Of a stretch of DNA of 64,000 nt, positions 59,672 through 64,000 are shown piece by piece (positions within the stretch are counted from its first letter, which is position 1; every line of letters begins with the position of its first letter). This DNA is from Leishmania mexicana MHOM/GT/2001/U1103. Its lineage: Eukaryota; Euglenozoa; Kinetoplastea; Trypanosomatida; Trypanosomatidae. A program made the translations under genes and the position numbers. The DNA lies in the NCBI RefSeq assembly GCF_000234665.1, contig NC_018333.1, forward strand, positions 309,001-373,000, written 5' to 3'. Below the pieces are notes generated by a model, which was not told the origin of the DNA, ran no database searches, and saw only the letters and a program-made list of their open reading frames with translations.

Positions 59672-62600
59672 TCAAGGTGGGGCACCTGTCCCCCTCCTAA
59701 TCCCGCTTGTCTCATCGGCGGTTGTCGGTTCACTCCATCTCCGCGTCCTGTCCGTGCCTTTTCTATGTCTGTAAGTGCGCATGTTGGCGTGCGCGAGTCT
59801 AAGCGGCATTTCGGTTGTTTCCTTTAGCTGTGTGCTTTGGCTCCCTCTCCCCCAGGGGCATCTGCCACCGTCTCTCTTTCTCCCCCTTTCACTGCGCCTG
59901 TGCCGGCGTGCTTGCGTTTCCGTCGTCCACAGAGTTCGCGATCCCTCCCCCTCCCATGATGATGTGAAGACGGACGTAACCGAGAGCCTCGTGGCATGCT
60001 TTGTGTGGCGCACCGTGCCCGTGCGTTTTGTGTGTGTGTGTGTGTGAGAGAGAGAGACTCCTTTTGTGGTGTACTTCGCTCTTTTCCCGGCCGGCCGCCC
60101 CGCCCTCGCTCTATTTCATGTGACGGCCTCCTCGAGTTTGCTCCTCCTCTTTTTACCCCCTTCCCCCCTGTGCACACACGCACACACGCGGATGAGCAAC
60201 GGCAGCCGATAAAACGACGTAAAAAAGAAATGATCGCCAACGAAAAAAAAATGTGAGAGCGCGAGGCATGCGAACCCGAGTGGAGGTATTCGGGCGAAGG
60301 ACTTTTGTTTTAGTTGTGCACACACACGAAGGCAGCCAGCACATGACTTCCCTTTTTTTTCTCCCTACTTTTCCCTCTTGCCGCTCTCTGCTCTTGCCCG
60401 CCTTCACGCTCTGCTGCGGAACTGCCGCCCAAGCACTCACCAGATGCACCACATCACCACCTCCTCGCTCCTCCTCCTCCCCCTCTTCTCTCTCGGTGCC
60501 ACTCAACAGCATGTCGTTTGTATTCTATTTTGCACCGCTCCTTTCCGTTCTTTCGATTTAGTCTCTCCCCCCTCCCGCCACCTGTTGCCATTCACCGTCT
60601 GCGATGCCGGGGCTGTGCACGTCTCTCTCTCTCTCGCTCCCTGCTTCTCTCCCTTTCCTCATGCCCATCCCCCATCCCACTGAACCGTCATGCCACCACA
60701 CCATTGGTGCATCGCGCGAGGAAGGGGGGGGGACCGCACGGAGAACAGAAGAAGGCCAAGGAGCCCACCGCCGTGCGTCTCTGTGTCTTCGCCGGTGCCT
60801 GCTCTCGATTCATCTTTACAAGCTCTCTTTCTTTCCCCGTCTGTGCCTGACATTCCTGCTGCATTCGTGATTCTCGCCCAATGTGTCCTTCCTCTTCTCT
60901 ATCGCCGTTGTCCCTCGGCCGTCGTCGCCGTTGTCTCTTCTCCTCTTCCTCCAATCCTCCACCTACTGCAAACAGGAAACAAGCAAGCTGTCTGCGGCAG
61001 ACGTGGCGTCGTCCCGCGGTGGCGCGGCAGACGTGCACAGTAGAAACTGCGCGCTGCCTAGCCTTCATGTGCACCGCAGGCTCGCTCCCTATCTTCCTCT
61101 TCACAGACCCTCAGCACCAACATCCTCCTCCCTCCCCGTCACACGTTGATCGTATGCATTGGGCGTCACGGCGTATTCGTGTGCTTGATAGGCATAAAAG
61201 GAGTACGGTGTGCACAGAGGCATACACGTATACGTGCATGCATAGTTGTGCATGAATGGAGCACCGCAGGGCCATTTCTTCGGGGACGCGCCTGTCCGCT
61301 CTCACTCCCACGGCTGTGATGGCACCCAGCCTCGCACCCTCTCCTCTGCTCCCGCTTTTTGCTTACTATTCGCAGTCCAAGTATGGTTAATCGTGGCACT
61401 TCGAACTCTCCTTCTCGATAGAGGTTGTTGCCATCAAGGCCGTACGAGATGCACAGGTGTCGTGGTGCGATGCATGTGGGTCCGTTGTTGTCGATACTGT
61501 GGAGCTCTCAGCACATTGCTCACTGCCTTTTCAGCCTTCTAGTTGGCGTGCTCACGCGCACACCTACGCAGGCATTCAAGGAGAGAAAAAAGGATTCGTT
61601 ACCGCTTTTTTGTGCGCACGAGAGGAGTTCCCCCCCCCTCACACACACACGCGCACAGGCACCGGGAACAGGCAGCTTTCACCAACCAGCTTCTCATCTC
61701 CGCAAAGGACTGGCGCGCCATCATGCGCTCCAGTTCTGGTCAACATAGATGAACTGAAGTCAAAGTGAAGAGCGAGAATCGGAACACGTTGGTGGTGCCA
61801 TACCTCTCCTCCTCTTTCCCCACGCGCCTGCACAGACCACAGTGGGAAAGGTGGACATCTCTCTTGGATGATGCACCGCTTGCGTTGTCCCTTTGCGTGT
61901 GTCGGGGCTCTCTGTGTGTGTGCATGTATGCGCGTGTCTGTCTGTGTGGTGGCGCGGTGGTTGTAAACGCTGCATCAGTACAGCGACATCATCTTGCCGA
62001 GTGGTGATGCCTGCTGGCGATGCCAGCAAGAGTCTCTTACTATTATCTGCCCGACCCTTTCATGTTGTCCGTAAGTCGGAGGGGAGGGAGGATGAGGGGA
62101 CCACGCAGCGGAGTGCTGTGCCACTTTTCCCTTCTTGCTTTGCGGTGCTCAGCTTTAACCAACCAGCTTCGTATCTTGGCAGCTGAGGCTTGCGAGTACG
62201 CAGCTGCCGAACTCTTCTGTAGATACTGGAAGTCAAAGTAAAGAGCAAGACGGGATGTGTCTACGCTGGAGAGTTGCGCATGCGGTTATGTGGCTGCTCG
62301 TGAAGGCGATGACAGAGTTCACAGGAGGAATGCTCGATGGACACGCTGCATCAGTACAGCGACATCACCTTACCGAGTGGTGATGCCTGCTGGCGATGCC
62401 AGCAAGATTGCGTGGTATGTGCGGTGCTCGCGGTGTACTTGCGTTACGTATGTGTGCATGTAAACTTTGTGCGCATGCTGCGCTGTGGATGTGTCTGCGC
62501 CTTGCATGGACCATTTGAGACACGCGAGGCGAGAGGAAGGCGAAAATGATGGAGGACGCAACCAAATGCGGTGCGTAGGTATAGTCGTCGACGGGTGCAC

Positions 62601-64000
62601 ACGCATGCGGGCACACCTGCAGTCTGCTGACACACACTCACACACCGAGAGATGCACTACCACCGTCATACCGTTGATGATCAACTTTATGTTTTTGCGA
62701 GCTCAATCGGAGCGCTCTCCTGAAGTTTGACCTGTCGTATCGGAACCCTTTAACTCTGGCGTACGGCGTGTGCGTGCACGTATATGTGTATGTGTGTCTC
62801 CCTCAGTCTCTGCTGGGGGACCTGCAAGCATGAGCGGGCGGCTGATCAGAGCGACTAGAACTTGTACACCTCCCTGGAGGCGATGAAAGGCACAGCGCGT
62901 GCGTGTGTGATGCTGCGCATTGCTCCCTCTTCAGAGAGGACCATCGTTGGCCTGGTTGTGCTACACTGGTGAATGTCAGGAAAAGTAGGAAGAGGGGGGC
63001 ACGTCGAGGCAGGGCTCGCGTGGTGCTGCGCCTGCTGCTACTCCCATTGCGCGCGGCTGTGGTGGTGTTGTGTGTGTGTGTCTCTTGCTTTTCTATAAGT
63101 GGTGTGCCGCGCATAATACGTCGGCGGGCGTTGCCACGCGTACTTTGAAGCCCAGAAGACACGCAGTAGCGACAAAGAAGGCCGAGCCGGATAGGGGCGG
63201 CTGACGAAACTGCCAAAGGGAGGCTAGGAGGGGGAGAGAGAGGTCGACTCCGACCGCTTTAAAGTTTTTTGTTTGGACGAAATCGCGTATGTGTGTGTGG
63301 CGCCTGGCGCCAGCTCAGCCCACTCTGCTGTCTACACAACGGCCCCAATTTTATTTTTCGTGTGGTCGGAATCATTCTCTGGCTTCACGCCACCCCCTCC
63401 TCGCAAAGGGACGCGCTCTCCTTCCCGTCCGCTTGCCACTGTGACGGCTTGCGCAGGGAACGAGCAACGGAAGAAGCGCTCACATCTGCCAGTCCCCCCT
63501 CTCCCACCCACATGCGCGGTCTCCTGCTCACACCTCACCTCCACCTCTTCCTCCTCCTCCGTCTCTCTCGCTCCCTCACTCTGCACGCGTCACGCGGGCG
63601 CATCGTGTCTCATGGGACTGGGGAGTTTGCCCACGCGCTTCACAGCCAAAACGGGAAAGCCGAACGAACAAACGAACGATACGAAACGACCATCAACGCC
63701 AACTTACCACAAGCGAAAGAGGTAGCGGGAAGGACGAGGCGAACCAGGGACGGGAAAACTGGTGTGTTGCTGCCCTTACTGTCAGCGACTGCCTGGGGGT
63801 ACCCTCCGTGGGTGCGCGCGTCTGTCGTTTGAGGTTGTCCACACGTCTTACGAGTGAGTGTTCCTCGCTGTCTTGGGTGTGCGCGCTCCCTCTCCCTCTC
63901 TTGCCTTTGGTGTGCCTTGTCTTGCGTCTGTCAACACTGCAGCGACGAGAGCCACGAAGGGACGGAACCGAGAAGAAAACAACAACGGAAAGCGCGAAAA
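59672..64000 (+). other. long spacer without a supported gene
   Basis: 4.3 kb with no convincing coding sequence. It is pyrimidine-rich with scattered TG/CA runs. The block 61678-62407 contains a tandem duplication. Many open frames here are shorter than 190 codons and are of low complexity. The final 200 bases have no recognisable start. The region is probably a long 3' UTR plus the spacer before a gene that begins beyond the window. Confidence 0.65.
61678..62407 (+). repeat. tandem duplication with conserved 65-base hairpin core
   Basis: Two units share, in the same order, CACCAACCAGCTTC / AACCAACCAGCTTC (61680 and 62157), GAAGTCAAAGTGAAGAGC / GAAGTCAAAGTAAAGAGC (61756 and 62230), and a 65-base block (61967-62031 and 62343-62407) that differs at only two positions. 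The block contains TGCTGGCGATGCCAGCA, a 7-bp stem with a GAT loop (62012-62028 and 62388-62404). Unit lengths differ by about 100 bases because of indels. Confidence 0.8.

Noticed and set aside
63269..63832. 187-codon open frame near the right edge
   Set aside because: C/T-rich, low-complexity, no domain, and overlapped by another open frame in a second phase.

Overview
The window looks like nuclear DNA of a trypanosomatid, most likely a Leishmania species. All 17 recognisable protein genes lie on the + strand in one head-to-tail array. None shows an intron. They are separated by long pyrimidine-rich spacers in which a polypyrimidine tract followed by AG (a trans-splice acceptor pattern) usually precedes the first ATG. 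The spacers also carry SIDER2-type degenerate retroposons and many CA, TA and GA microsatellites. This is the layout of part of a polycistronic transcription unit. I see no promoters, tRNA or rRNA genes, CRISPR arrays, operons or strand-switch region. Species and chromosome cannot be fixed from the sequence alone.

Layout. 0-8.4 kb: the 3' end of an RBBP4/MSI1-type WD40 histone chaperone, a 4.1-kb spacer with SIDER2 copy 1, a 585-aa unknown protein, and the mitochondrial p22/MAM33 protein. 9.9-21.4 kb: autophagy protein ATG5, a 709-aa helical protein with a possible Mo25-like region, a PDK1-like AGC kinase with DFD in place of DFG, and a 1022-aa thioredoxin-UFD2/E4 fusion. 22-34 kb: SIDER2 copies 2 and 3, and a run of six genes whose products look mitochondrial or have mitochondrial-like N termini (538-aa unknown, DnaJ, 256-aa Cys-rich unknown, SLC25 carrier, ICT1-type release factor, SDHAF2 assembly factor). 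34-37.8 kb: a spacer dense in simple repeats (TA, GA, CA, and GGGT with G-quadruplex potential). 37.8-51.4 kb: a giant 2594-aa IQ-motif protein, a degenerate ingi/L1Tc-like retroposon remnant with a 2A-like motif, and a 1163-aa WW-domain protein. 53.3-59.7 kb: a METTL9-type methyltransferase, SIDER2 copy 4, and an 860-aa three-RRM protein. 59.7-64 kb: no gene that I can support, but a tandemly duplicated block carrying a perfect 7-bp hairpin.

How the genes relate. In trypanosomatids, neighbouring genes are co-transcribed but generally not functionally grouped, and expression is set mainly after transcription through 3' UTRs. The UTR elements (SIDER2, G-rich tracts, hairpin duplication) are therefore the likely regulatory content. 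The main themes are mitochondrial function (p22, DnaJ, carrier, ICT1-like, SDHAF2), protein and organelle turnover (ATG5, Trx-UFD2), signalling (PDK1-like kinase, possible Mo25-like partner, IQ protein), and RNA or chromatin biology (RBBP4, RRM protein, METTL9). The points most worth a second look are the thioredoxin-UFD2 fusion with a degraded U-box, the DFD kinase, the 2A-bearing retroposon relic, the near-identical direct SIDER2 copies with a conserved G-quadruplex motif, and the hairpin duplication at 61.7-62.4 kb.
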